Assembly: GCF_018129065.1 (NCBI RefSeq)
Contig: NZ_JAAEDM010000036.1
Coordinates: forward strand, 1-44,417
Source: Neoroseomonas soli
Lineage (GTDB): Bacteria > Pseudomonadota > Alphaproteobacteria > Acetobacterales > Acetobacteraceae
Direction: 5' to 3'
DNA length: 44,417 bases
The notes under the pieces are model-generated. The model saw only the letters and a list, made by a program, of their open reading frames with translations. It had not been told where the DNA came from and made no database searches. This document shows positions 33,394-41,951 of this stretch, piece after piece. A program made the position numbers and the translations under genes. Within the stretch, counting starts at the first letter, position 1; every line of letters starts with the position of its first letter.

Positions 33394-34500
33394 ATGCCTG
33401 CCCCCACCATCGAGCGGCCACTGCGTGTCGGATACGTGCCGCTCACGGACGCAGCGCCACTCCTGCTTGCCGACGCGCTGGGCCTTTTTGCTCGCCACGG
33501 CGTGCCGGTGGTGCTCTCGGCCGAGGCCGGCTGGGCCGCGCTGCGCGACAAGCTCGCTTTCGGCGCGCTGCATGCGGCGCATCTTCTCGGTCCCCTGGCT
33601 ATCGCGCTGGCCGCCGGGGCCGGCGGGCTGCGGCGGCGCCTGACGATCACCACCGGCCTCGCGCGCAATGGCAATACCATCGTCCTCTCGCCTGCGCTCG
33701 CCGCCGCCATCGGACCTTTCGCTCCACCGCTCGACCCGCGCCGCTTCGCGGAGGCGCTGCACGCCCGCGCCGAGGAAGGATTGCCGCCGCCCACTCTCGC
33801 CGTCGTCTTCCCGTTCTCTTCGCACAACTACCTGCTGCGGCATTGGCTGGCGGCCGGTGGGCTCGACCCGGACCATGACGTGCGCCTGGTGGTGGTGCCG
33901 CCGCCGCGGGTCGCCCGCGCCCTCACCGAAGGCGCAATCGAGGGTTTCTGCGCCGGCGAGCCCTGGGGCAGCCAGGCTGTGGTGACGGGCGCAGGCCGCT
34001 TCGTGCTTGCCACAGGCGACATCTGGCGCGACCACCCGGAGAAGGTCCTCGCCTTCGGCGAAAGCATCGCCGAGCGCGACGAGGAGGCGGTGCTGTCCGT
34101 CACCGCGGCCGTGATCGAGGCAGCGGCCTGGCTGGAAGACCCGGCCAATCGCCCGAGCGCCGCGCGCATCCTGCAGGAGCGCGCCTTCTCCGAACTGCCG
34201 CTCTCGACCATCACCGCCGCGCTCGAGGGCCGTGTCGCGGCCGCGCCCGGCTTCTCGCCGCAACCGATCGCAGCACCGATGCGCTTCCTCGCGGCGTCCC
34301 GCCCACGGCGTGAGGAGGCGGCCGCCTGGTTCTCGGCGATGCGCCGCTGGGGCCACGCAGCGGCCGCGGACGCCGAAGCGCTCGCGCCCTGGCGCCCCGA
34401 CCTCTGGGATCGCGCCGCCGCGCGCTTCTCTCCTCGGCCCGTGACTGGGCGCGCCTCCCCCTCACCTCTCCTTCAGATGCCGCTGGAGTCCGACGCATGA
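33394..34500 (+). CDS. nasS: Nitrate sensor NasS (cytoplasmic NrtA-like), 368 aa
   Basis: NrtA/CmpA-family nitrate-binding fold without a signal peptide, the hallmark of NasS, which binds nitrate or nitrite and sequesters NasT when they are absent. Seen: RVGYVPLTDAAPLLLADALG, FGALHAAHLLGPLAIAL, ARNGNTIVLSP, FPFSSHNYLLRHWLAAGGLDP, GFCAGEPWGSQAVV and GDIWRDHPEKVLAFGE, all closely parallel to the following NrtA. The ATG at 33394 begins the recognisable domain within a few residues; a distant CGGAG (33374-33378) is the only ribosome-binding-site candidate, and GTG/ATG codons upstream would add an unlikely Pro/Cys-rich tail that overlaps the leader. It lies downstream of the leader and overlaps nrtA (ATGA), so its synthesis should be subject to the NasT control it imposes. 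Confidence 0.85.
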   Translation: MPAPTIERPLRVGYVPLTDAAPLLLADALGLFARHGVPVVLSAEAGWAALRDKLAFGALHAAHLLGPLAIALAAGAGGLRRRLTITTGLARNGNTIVLSPALAAAIGPFAPPLDPRRFAEALHARAEEGLPPPTLAVVFPFSSHNYLLRHWLAAGGLDPDHDVRLVVVPPPRVARALTEGAIEGFCAGEPWGSQAVVTGAGRFVLATGDIWRDHPEKVLAFGESIAERDEEAVLSVTAAVIEAAAWLEDPANRPSAARILQERAFSELPLSTITAALEGRVAAAPGFSPQPIAAPMRFLAASRPRREEAAAWFSAMRRWGHAAAADAEALAPWRPDLWDRAAARFSPRPVTGRASPSPLLQMPLESDA

Positions 34501-35771
34501 GCCAGACACCGATCCGCCGCCGCGCCGCCATCGCCGGCGCCGCTGCGCTGCTTGCCACCGCGCGGGCCGCCCTGCCCCGAGGCGCCTTCGCGCAGGGCTC
34601 CACGACGCCGGAGGTGCGCAAGGCGACGCTCGGCTACATCGCGCTGACCGACAGCGCGCCGCTCATTGTCGCCAAGGAGAAGGGCTTCTTCGCCAAGCAC
34701 GGCATGCCGGACGTCGAGGTCTCGAAGCAAGCCTCCTGGGGCGCCACGCGCGACAACCTGGTGCTGGGCGGCGAGCGCGGAGGCATCGACGGCGCACACA
34801 TCCTGACGCCGATGCCCTACCTCATGCACACCGGGCGCATCGTCCAGAACAACCAGCCCGTGCCGATGGCGATCCTGGCGCGGCTCAACACCAACGGCCA
34901 GGCGATCTCGGTGGCGAAGAAGCACCAGTCGCTTGGCGCGCGGCTTGATGCAGCGCCGCTGCGCTCGGCGCTGACCAGCGAGAGCAAGGTCGCGATGACC
35001 TTCCGCGGCGGCACCCACGACCTGTGGATCCGCTATTGGCTCGCCGCCGCCGGCATCGATCCGGACAAGGACGTGCAGACCATTGTCGTTCCGCCGCCGC
35101 AGATGGTCGCCAACATGCGCGTCGGGATCATGGATGCCTTCTGCGTCGGCGAGCCCTGGAACGCGCAACTCGTCAACCAGAACCTCGGCTACTCGGCGCT
35201 CGTCACCGGCGAGTTGTGGCAGGACCACCCGGAGAAGTCCTTCGCCCTGCGCGCCGACTTCGTGGCCCGGCACCCGAACGCGACGGAAGCCCTGACTGCC
35301 GCGGTGATCGAGGCGGCGCGCTGGTGCGACACGCCCGCGAACCACGCCGAGCTCGCCGCCATCCTCGGCCGTCGCGCCTGGTTCAACGTGCCGCCGGCCG
35401 ACATCCTGGGACGCACCCAGGGCGTGATCGACTACGGCGACGGGCGACGGGTGACCAACGCGAACATCGCGATGAAGTACTGGCGCGATCATGCCTCCTA
35501 CCCCTTCCGCTCGCACGAGCTGTGGTTCCTCACCGAGGACATCCGCTGGGGCGTGCTGCCCGAGGATCTCGACACCGCAAAGCTGATCGGCGAGGTCAAT
35601 CGCGAGGACATCTGGCGCGCGGCCGCCGCGCGCGCCGGCGTGCCGAATGCAGAGATGCCGTCGGGCACCTCGCGCGGCCGCGAGACCTTCTTCGATGGCA
35701 AGGTCTTCGACCCGGTGGCACCGCGCGCCTACCTCGACAGCCTCGCGATCAAGAAGCTTGGCTCGGCGTGA
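34497..35771 (+). CDS. nrtA: Nitrate ABC transporter substrate-binding protein NrtA, 424 aa
   Basis: Periplasmic nitrate receptor. Twin-arginine-like export signal RRRAAIAGAAALLATARAAL (residues 7-26) with AFAQ cleavage region. Mature motifs: LGYIALTDSAPLIVAKEKGFF, GGIDGAHILTPMPYLM, FRGGTHDLWIRYWLAAAGID, DAFCVGEPWNAQLV, GELWQDHPEKSFALR, ELWFLTEDIRWG. These are shared with NasS upstream but with the extra C-terminal segment typical of NrtA. ATG 34497 overlaps the nasS stop; nrtB follows 4 nt after its stop. Confidence 0.94.
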   Translation: MSQTPIRRRAAIAGAAALLATARAALPRGAFAQGSTTPEVRKATLGYIALTDSAPLIVAKEKGFFAKHGMPDVEVSKQASWGATRDNLVLGGERGGIDGAHILTPMPYLMHTGRIVQNNQPVPMAILARLNTNGQAISVAKKHQSLGARLDAAPLRSALTSESKVAMTFRGGTHDLWIRYWLAAAGIDPDKDVQTIVVPPPQMVANMRVGIMDAFCVGEPWNAQLVNQNLGYSALVTGELWQDHPEKSFALRADFVARHPNATEALTAAVIEAARWCDTPANHAELAAILGRRAWFNVPPADILGRTQGVIDYGDGRRVTNANIAMKYWRDHASYPFRSHELWFLTEDIRWGVLPEDLDTAKLIGEVNREDIWRAAAARAGVPNAEMPSGTSRGRETFFDGKVFDPVAPRAYLDSLAIKKLGSA

Positions 35772-35775
35772 TCCG

Positions 35776-36657
35776 ATGAACGCGATCACGCCCCCGGCCG
35801 CGGCGGCCGAACTCGCCGCCTCCTCCACCGCTGCGCCACGCCGCGCGCCGAGCCTCACCGACCGGATGCGCCCGCACGTGCAGAATGTGCTCGCGGTGAT
35901 CCTGCCGCCGGCGCTGCTGGTCGCCGTGCTGCTCGGCATCTGGGAATGGGCGGCGAGCGGCCCTTCCGCCTCGCTGCCGCCACCCTCCCGCGTCTGGGCG
36001 GATGCGAACGAGCTCATCCTCGATCCCTTCTACGACCGCGGCGGGCTCGACAAGGGCCTCGGCCTGCATCTCGCCGCGAGCCTCCAGCGCGTCGCGATCG
36101 GTTTCCTGCTCTCCGCCGTGGCCGGCGTCGCGCTCGGCATGCTGGTCGGCTCGTCGCGCTTCGCGATGCGCGCGCTCGACCCGCTGTTCCAGGTGCTGCG
36201 CACCGTGCCGCCGCTCGCCTGGCTGCCGCTGTCGCTCGCAGCGTTCCGCGAGGCGCAGCCCAGCGCGCTCTTCGTCATCTTCATCACCGCGGTCTGGCCG
36301 ATCATCATCAACACCGCGGTCGGCGTCAGGAACGTGCCGCAGGACTACCGCAACGTCGCGCGTGTCATCCGTCTCTCACCGATCGATTGGTTCCTGCGCA
36401 TCGTCGTGCCGGCCGCCGCCCCCTACATCTTCACGGGGCTGCGCATCGGCGTCGGTCTTTCCTGGCTCGCCATCATCGCCGCCGAGATGCTGATCGGCGG
36501 GGTTGGGATCGGCTTCTTCGTCTGGGATGCGTGGAACTCCTCCAACCTCTCGGACATCATCGTGGCGCTGGTCTACATCGGGGTCATCGGCTTCGTGCTC
36601 GACCGCGCCATGGCACTCGTCGGCCGCGCCGTGACGCGCGGCACCTCCCAGCAGTGA
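35776..36657 (+). CDS. nrtB: Nitrate ABC transporter permease NrtB, 293 aa
   Basis: Binding-protein-dependent permease of the SsuC/TauC/NrtB group. After a Pro/Ala-rich cytoplasmic start (about 1-35) there are six membrane helices: ILPPALLVAVLLGIWEW, a series around RVAIGFLLSAVAGVALGMLVG, PLAWLPLSLAAFREAQPSAL (family PPIAWIPL-like motif), VIFITAVWPIIINTAVGV, and WLAIIAAEMLIGGVGIGFF. The EAA-like loop is VPQDYRNVARVIRLSPIDWF. Start ATG 35776, 4 nt after nrtA. Works with NrtA and NrtC. Confidence 0.93.
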   Translation: MNAITPPAAAAELAASSTAAPRRAPSLTDRMRPHVQNVLAVILPPALLVAVLLGIWEWAASGPSASLPPPSRVWADANELILDPFYDRGGLDKGLGLHLAASLQRVAIGFLLSAVAGVALGMLVGSSRFAMRALDPLFQVLRTVPPLAWLPLSLAAFREAQPSALFVIFITAVWPIIINTAVGVRNVPQDYRNVARVIRLSPIDWFLRIVVPAAAPYIFTGLRIGVGLSWLAIIAAEMLIGGVGIGFFVWDAWNSSNLSDIIVALVYIGVIGFVLDRAMALVGRAVTRGTSQQ

Positions 36658-36668
36658 AGGGGCCGGCC

Positions 36669-37460
36669 ATGGAACGCACGTTTCTCGACATCTCCCGCGT
36701 GGTCGTGCGCTTCTCCGCCGGTGCTCTGCCGGTGCTGAACGGCGTCGACCTCAAGGTGAAGCAGGGCGAATACGTCGCCGTCATCGGTCACTCGGGCTGC
36801 GGCAAGTCGACTCTGCTGAACGTGGTGGCGGGGCTGCTACCGGCAACACTCGGCGGCGTGGTGCTGGAAGGGACCGAGGTAAACGAACCGGGCCCCGATC
36901 GCGCCGTGGTCTTCCAGAACCATTCCCTGCTGCCCTGGTTGACGGTCTACGAGAACGTCCGCCTCGCCGTGGACCGCACCGTGGGCCGGAGCATGTCGCG
37001 CGCCGAGCGCGATGCCTGGACGCGGGAAAACCTCGCCCTGGTCCGCATGACCGACCATGCGCAGAAGCGCCCCCACGAGATCTCGGGTGGCATGAAGCAG
37101 CGCGTCGGCATCGCCCGCGCGCTCGCGATGCGCCCGAAGGTGCTGCTGCTGGACGAGCCCTTCGGCGCGCTCGATGCCCTGACGCGTGCGCATCTGCAGG
37201 ACCAGGTGATGGACATCCACGCCCGGCTCGGCACCACCGTGATGATGATCACCCACGACGTGGACGAGGCGGTTCTGCTCTCCGACCGCATCGTGATGAT
37301 GACGAACGGCCCGAACGCGGCGATCGGAGAAGTCCTCGACCTCGACCTGCCGCGTCCGCGCGACCGCCTGGCACTGGCCTCGGATGCGCGCTTCCTCGCG
37401 GCGCGGGAGGCGGTGCTCCGCTTCCTGCACGAGCGCCACGCCCTGCCGGAAGTGGCCTGA
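36669..37460 (+). CDS. nrtC: Nitrate ABC transporter ATPase, 263 aa
   Basis: Single-domain ATPase of the nitrate/taurine type: Walker A GHSGCGKST (40-48), Q-loop VVFQNHSLLPWLTVYENV, signature ISGGMKQRVGIARAL, Walker B VLLLDEPFGALDAL, His-loop VMMITHDVDEAVLLSD. Unlike cyanobacterial NrtC it has no fused NrtA-like C-terminal domain and so is closer to NrtD or Klebsiella NasD; the symbol follows proteobacterial nrtABC usage. ATG 36669 follows an AGGGG at about 36658-36662. Two nt separate its stop from the next start. Confidence 0.92.
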   Translation: MERTFLDISRVVVRFSAGALPVLNGVDLKVKQGEYVAVIGHSGCGKSTLLNVVAGLLPATLGGVVLEGTEVNEPGPDRAVVFQNHSLLPWLTVYENVRLAVDRTVGRSMSRAERDAWTRENLALVRMTDHAQKRPHEISGGMKQRVGIARALAMRPKVLLLDEPFGALDALTRAHLQDQVMDIHARLGTTVMMITHDVDEAVLLSDRIVMMTNGPNAAIGEVLDLDLPRPRDRLALASDARFLAAREAVLRFLHERHALPEVA

Positions 37461-37462
37461 GC

Positions 37463-38653
37463 ATGCGCGTCCTCGTCATCGGCGCCGGGCCGGCGGGCAT
37501 GCGCTGCGCCGAACGCGCGGCGGAAGCCGGCCTCGCGGTGACGTTCTGCGGCACCGAGCCCGCCCTGCCCTATGACCGGGTCTCGCTCGGCCGGGTGCTG
37601 TCGGGGGAGGCGGAGGTCCAGGCGCTGATCAGCCACGATGCTGCACGGCTCCGCGACCTCGGTATCGCCTTCCGGCCGGCAACGCGCATCGCCGCGCTCG
37701 ACCCCGCCGGACGCGCGGTGACGGCTCGCGGGGAAACCATCGCCTTCGACCGCGCCGTCATCGCCACGGGGTCCGAGGCGGTGCTCCTGCCGTTGCCAGG
37801 CGCCAGCCTGCCGGGGGTCTATCTCTACCGCAGCATGGCGGATGTGCTGGCGATGCGCCGGTCGGCTGGTTCCGGCACGCGCGTCGCGGTGATCGGCGGC
37901 GGGCTGCTCGGGCTCGAGGCCGCGGCGGCGCTCTCGCAGCGCGGCGCGCGCGTGACGGTCGTGCACGCGGTGGGCTGGCCGATGGAACGCCAGCTCGATC
38001 CCGCCGCCGGCGCGCTGCTCGCCCGCCAGCTCGGCGCCATCCGCCGCCTCGCCTTTGCGATGCCCGCGCGCACCGAGGCGATCGAAGGCGAGACGCATGT
38101 CCGCGCGCTACGTCTCGCCGACGGCAAGCGCATTCCCTGCGAGATGGTGGTCATGGCCGTGGGGGTCCGGCCCTCGGTGGCGCTGGCGCGCGAGGCCGGG
38201 CTCGAGGTCGGGCGAGGCATCGTGGTGGACGACGCGATGCGCAGCAGCGCGCCTTCGGTGCTCGCCATCGGCGAATGTGCTGAGCATCGCGGTACGGTCT
38301 GCGGCCTTGTTGCGCCGGCGCTTGCGATGGCCGAGACCGCCGCGGCGACACTGCGCGGCGAAGCGGCCGTCTACGCCCCGCGCCCCGACCCAACCGCGCT
38401 CAAGGTCTCCGGCATCGACGTCTGGTCCGCGGGCGAGATCGGGCCTGCGGACGCCGAGGCGATAACCCTCTCCGACGCCGCCGCCGGCCGCTATCGCCGG
38501 CTCTGGCTGCGCGCCGGCCGGCTGGTCGGTGCCGTGCTCTACGGGGACACGGCGGATGCGCCCTTCTACCTGAACCTGATGACCGAGGGTCGCGACGTCG
38601 CGCCGATGCGCGGACTGCTGCCCTTCGGGCCCGCCTTCCAGGACGCCGCGTGA
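37463..38653 (+). CDS. FAD/NAD(P) oxidoreductase, NirB N-terminal-like, 396 aa
   Basis: Pyridine-nucleotide-disulfide-oxidoreductase fold. FAD-binding VLVIGAGPAGMRCAERAAE (3-21), PALPYDRVSLGRVLSGE (the LPYDRxxLSK-like stretch found in NirB), IATGSEAVLLPLPG, NAD-binding RVAVIGGGLLGLEAAAAL, VVMAVGVRPS and VLAIGECAEHRG. It corresponds to the first domain of NADH-nitrite reductase NirB, without the siroheme part, which here is a separate gene (nirA). A short C-terminal domain (about 310-396) resembles the NirB dimerisation region. Role inferred: electron delivery from NAD(P)H to the nitrate or nitrite reductase. ATG 37463, and TGATG coupling to nirA. Confidence 0.85.
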   Translation: MRVLVIGAGPAGMRCAERAAEAGLAVTFCGTEPALPYDRVSLGRVLSGEAEVQALISHDAARLRDLGIAFRPATRIAALDPAGRAVTARGETIAFDRAVIATGSEAVLLPLPGASLPGVYLYRSMADVLAMRRSAGSGTRVAVIGGGLLGLEAAAALSQRGARVTVVHAVGWPMERQLDPAAGALLARQLGAIRRLAFAMPARTEAIEGETHVRALRLADGKRIPCEMVVMAVGVRPSVALAREAGLEVGRGIVVDDAMRSSAPSVLAIGECAEHRGTVCGLVAPALAMAETAAATLRGEAAVYAPRPDPTALKVSGIDVWSAGEIGPADAEAITLSDAAAGRYRRLWLRAGRLVGAVLYGDTADAPFYLNLMTEGRDVAPMRGLLPFGPAFQDAA

Positions 38654-40380
38654 TGAACGACGCACCATTCTCCGTCGATCAGCAGGAATACCTCAAGGGC
38701 TTCATGGCCGGCGTCGAGGCCCGCCGCGGCAGCCTGCTGCCCACCGGCGAGGGCGGCGGGCCGCCCGACGCGCTCCGCGCCGCGCAGGACGCGACGCTTG
38801 CGCGCGGCGGCAAGCTGGTCTCGCAGGAGGAAGCCAAGCGCGAGAAGCACCCGCTCGACCGCTGGACGGAACTGACGGCGCGTGCCGCCGAGGGCAAGTT
38901 CCCCAAGCCCATCGACGACTTCATCGGCCGGTACCACGGCCTCTTCTTCGTGGGCCCGGCGCAGGATGCCTTCATGTGCCGGCTGCGCATCCCGGGCGGC
39001 ATCCTCTCCGCGCACCAGATGGACGGCATCGCCGCCATCGCCGAGGACTGCGCCGGCGGCTACGCCGACGTGACCACGCGGGCCAACCTGCAACTGCGCG
39101 AGATCCCGGCAGCGAAGGGGCCGGAGGTGGTGATGCGCCTCGGCGACATCGGCCTGCTGCCGCGCGGCACCGGCGCGGACAACATCCGCAACATCACCGC
39201 GAGCCCGACCGCCGGGATCGATGCGCAGGAACTGGCGGACACGCGCCCGGCGGTGCGCGCGCTGCACCACCACATCCTCAACACCCGCGACCTGTTTGCA
39301 CTGCCGCGCAAGTTCAACATCTCGGTCGCCGGCGGCGGCGCGGTGGAGGTGCTGCAGGAGACCAACGACATCAGCCTCTCCGCCGTGGACACCGACCACG
39401 GCCTGCGCTTCCGCCTCACGCTCGGCGGCATCACGGGGCATCGCGACTTTGCGCGCGGCACCGGCGTTGTGGTGGCGGAGAACGACATCATGGCGGTCTG
39501 CGACGCCATCCTGCGCGTCTTCATCGCCGAAGGCGACCGCACCGACCGGAAGACGGCGCGCCTGAAATACGCGCTCGACCGCATGGGCATCGAGGCCTTC
39601 CTCGGCCTGGTCGAGCAGCGCCTCGGACGCGCACTGGAGCGCCTGCCGGAAGCCGCAATCCGCCCGCCCACGCCGCCGCTGAAGCACGGCCATGTCGGCG
39701 TGCATGCGCAGAAGCAGCCGGGCCTTCACTACATCGGCGTGGTCACGCCGGTCGGGCGACTGACGGTCACGCAGTTGCGCGGCCTCGCCGACATCGCCCG
39801 ACGCTTCGGTTCCGGCACGCTGCGGCTGACAGTCTGGCAGAACCTGCTGGTCAGCGACGTCCCCGAGGCACAGATCGAGGAAGCGATCGTCGCCATCGCC
39901 GCGCTCGGCCTGACGCACGAGGCGAGCGCCCTGCGCGGCGGCCTCGTCGCCTGCACCGGCAATGCCGGCTGCAAGTTCGCCGCGAGCAACACCAAGCGGC
40001 ACGCGGCGGAACTTGCGGACTACCTCGAAAGGCGCCTGACGCTCGACCAGCCGGTCAACATCCACCTCACCGGTTGTCATCACTCCTGCGCGCAGCACTA
40101 CATCGCCGACATCGGCCTGCTCGGCGCCAAGGTCGAACGCGGCGAGGACCTGGTCGAGGGCTACGACCTCCATGTCGGCGGTGGTGCAGGACCCGAGCAG
40201 AAGATCGGTCGCCTGATTCGCGCCAAGGTCGCGCATGACGAGTTGGGCCCGGTCGTGCTCGGCATGCTGCAGGCCTGGCTCGCGCAGCGAGCGCCGGGCG
40301 AAACCTTCCACCTCTTCTGCGCCCGGCAGCAGGACGCCGCCCTCGCCGAGGCCGCCTCGCGCGTGGAGGACCCGGCATGA
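38653..40380 (+). CDS. nirA: Siroheme [4Fe-4S] nitrite reductase, NirA family, 575 aa
   Basis: Reduces nitrite to ammonium with six electrons in the cytoplasm. Two ferredoxin-like halves: TTRANLQLREIP (substrate/siroheme motif) with GLLPRGTGADNIRNITASPTAG, and a second half with GVVTPVGRLTVTQLRGLADI and RLTVWQNLLVSDV. Cluster/siroheme Cys are Cys434, Cys440 (CTGNAGC) and Cys475, Cys479 (CHHSC), the exact CX5C...CX3C pattern. A short N-terminal segment FSVDQQEYLKGFMAGVEA (6-23) has a close counterpart in the next gene's product. The sulfite reductase alternative is less likely given the nitrate operon. ATG 38653 overlaps the upstream stop (TGATG); its own stop overlaps the next ATG (ATGA). Confidence 0.9.
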   Translation: MNDAPFSVDQQEYLKGFMAGVEARRGSLLPTGEGGGPPDALRAAQDATLARGGKLVSQEEAKREKHPLDRWTELTARAAEGKFPKPIDDFIGRYHGLFFVGPAQDAFMCRLRIPGGILSAHQMDGIAAIAEDCAGGYADVTTRANLQLREIPAAKGPEVVMRLGDIGLLPRGTGADNIRNITASPTAGIDAQELADTRPAVRALHHHILNTRDLFALPRKFNISVAGGGAVEVLQETNDISLSAVDTDHGLRFRLTLGGITGHRDFARGTGVVVAENDIMAVCDAILRVFIAEGDRTDRKTARLKYALDRMGIEAFLGLVEQRLGRALERLPEAAIRPPTPPLKHGHVGVHAQKQPGLHYIGVVTPVGRLTVTQLRGLADIARRFGSGTLRLTVWQNLLVSDVPEAQIEEAIVAIAALGLTHEASALRGGLVACTGNAGCKFAASNTKRHAAELADYLERRLTLDQPVNIHLTGCHHSCAQHYIADIGLLGAKVERGEDLVEGYDLHVGGGAGPEQKIGRLIRAKVAHDELGPVVLGMLQAWLAQRAPGETFHLFCARQQDAALAEAASRVEDPA

Positions 40381-41951
40381 ACGCCCTCATCCCGCAGGCC
40401 TTTCCCGGTTCGGCGCCTGTGCCGCTCATCCCCGAGAGCGCGCCCTTCACGCCGGCGCAGCGCGCTTGGCTGAATGGCTTCCTCGCCGGGATCTACGGTG
40501 GTGCGGCACAGGCGGCGGACAATGCCTCCGCCGCTCCTTCGCCCCCGGCCGAGGACTTCCCCTGGCACGATCCGGCGCTCGAACTCGATGAGCGCCTGAC
40601 ACTCGCCGAGGGCCGTCCCCTGCCCCGTCGCCTGATGGCGGCGATGGCGCAGCTCGACTGCGGCCAATGCGGCTATGTCTGCCAGACCTATGCCGAGGCG
40701 CTGGCCGGCGGGGCGGAGACATCCACGGCGCTCTGCGCGCCCGGCGCCAAGCCAACGCAGAAGGCGCTGAAGGCGATCCTCGCCGAGGCGCCGGCGCCCA
40801 TCGTCCCTACCCCGCCCCCCGCCGCAGCGCCGGCTGCTGCGAAGCCCCGTGGCGTGCTCGTGCCCGTTATCTCCACTGCGCGCCTCACCGGTGACGGATC
40901 GGAAAAGGACGTGCGCCATGTCGTGATCGACCTCTCCGGCAGCGGGCTCGCCTACGAACCGGGCGACAGCCTCTCCCTCGCCTGCCCGAACGATCCCGCG
41001 CTGGTCACGGCGGTGATCGACGCCCTTCATGCCGATTCCGCCGCGCCCGTACGCGCCGGCAGGGGAGAGACCACGCTCGGCGAGGCGCTCGCCGAATCAC
41101 TCGACATCGCCCGCCCCCTCGACCGCACGCTCGACCTGCTCGCCGGTGCCGCGACGCATGCTCCGCACGCCGCCGCGCTGCGCGCCCTCGCCGATGGCAA
41201 TGACGGCGCCGAGCCCGTCGATGCCGACCTGCTCGACCTGCTGCAGGCTTTTCCCTCCGCTCGCCCGCCGCTGCAGGCGCTGCTCGACAGCCTGCCGGCG
41301 CTGAAGCCTCGGCTCTATTCCATCGCATCCTCGCAAAGCGCGGTCGGGGAACGCGTCGAACTCTGCGTCGGCGTGGTGCGGGAAACGCGGCACGGTCGCG
41401 CGCGGGACGGCGTCGCTTCCTGCCACCTGGCGCATCGCGCGACGCCAAAGGCGCCGCTGCGCGCCGAGATCCAGGTCAGCCACTTCCGCCTTCCGGCCGA
41501 TCCGGCGACACCCATCATCATGGTCGGCCCCGGCACGGGCATCGCGCCGTTCCGAGCCTTCCTTCAGCACCGCGCCGCGCGCGGCGAAAAGGGACGGTCC
41601 TGGCTGTTCTTCGGTGACCGCCGCCGCGCCACCGACTTCCTCTTCGAGCCGGAGATCGAGGCCTGGCGGAAGGAGGGCGCGCTCTCCCGCCTCTCCCTCG
41701 CCTGGAGCCGCGACGGCGCGCGCAAGGACTACGTGCAGCACCGCATGAAGGAGGAAGCGGCCGACCTCTGGCGCTGGCTCCAGGACGGGGCGCATTTCTA
41801 CGTCTGTGGCGACGCCTCCCGCATGGCGAAGGATGTCGATGCGGCGCTGCGCGGCATCGCGCTGTCCGAAGGCGGGATGACCCAGGACCAGGCGCGGGAT
41901 TGGATCGTCGCCCTCGCGCGCCAGGGCCGCTACCAGCGGGACGTCTACTGA
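40377..41951 (+). CDS. Fe-S / FAD / NADP flavoprotein reductase (CysJ-like without flavodoxin), 524 aa
   Basis: Electron-transfer flavoprotein. Residues 24-41 FTPAQRAWLNGFLAGIYG resemble the NirA N-terminus. Residues 95-120 hold four Cys (C95 GQ C98 GYV C102 ... C120) in a 4Fe-4S domain of the kind found in RnfB-type proteins. A Pro/Ala linker (about 136-155) leads to the CysJ/P450-reductase FAD module (EPGDSLSLACPND, PRLYSIASS) and NADP module (IIMVGPGTGIAPFRAFLQ, FYVCGDASRMAKDVD), ending RYQRDVY as CysJ-type reductases do. The flavodoxin (FMN) domain is missing and the Fe-S domain sits where it would be. Inference: NADPH electrons pass FAD to Fe-S to NirA and/or NasA. Coupled on both sides (ATGA, TGATG). 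Confidence 0.87.
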   Translation: MNALIPQAFPGSAPVPLIPESAPFTPAQRAWLNGFLAGIYGGAAQAADNASAAPSPPAEDFPWHDPALELDERLTLAEGRPLPRRLMAAMAQLDCGQCGYVCQTYAEALAGGAETSTALCAPGAKPTQKALKAILAEAPAPIVPTPPPAAAPAAAKPRGVLVPVISTARLTGDGSEKDVRHVVIDLSGSGLAYEPGDSLSLACPNDPALVTAVIDALHADSAAPVRAGRGETTLGEALAESLDIARPLDRTLDLLAGAATHAPHAAALRALADGNDGAEPVDADLLDLLQAFPSARPPLQALLDSLPALKPRLYSIASSQSAVGERVELCVGVVRETRHGRARDGVASCHLAHRATPKAPLRAEIQVSHFRLPADPATPIIMVGPGTGIAPFRAFLQHRAARGEKGRSWLFFGDRRRATDFLFEPEIEAWRKEGALSRLSLAWSRDGARKDYVQHRMKEEAADLWRWLQDGAHFYVCGDASRMAKDVDAALRGIALSEGGMTQDQARDWIVALARQGRYQRDVY

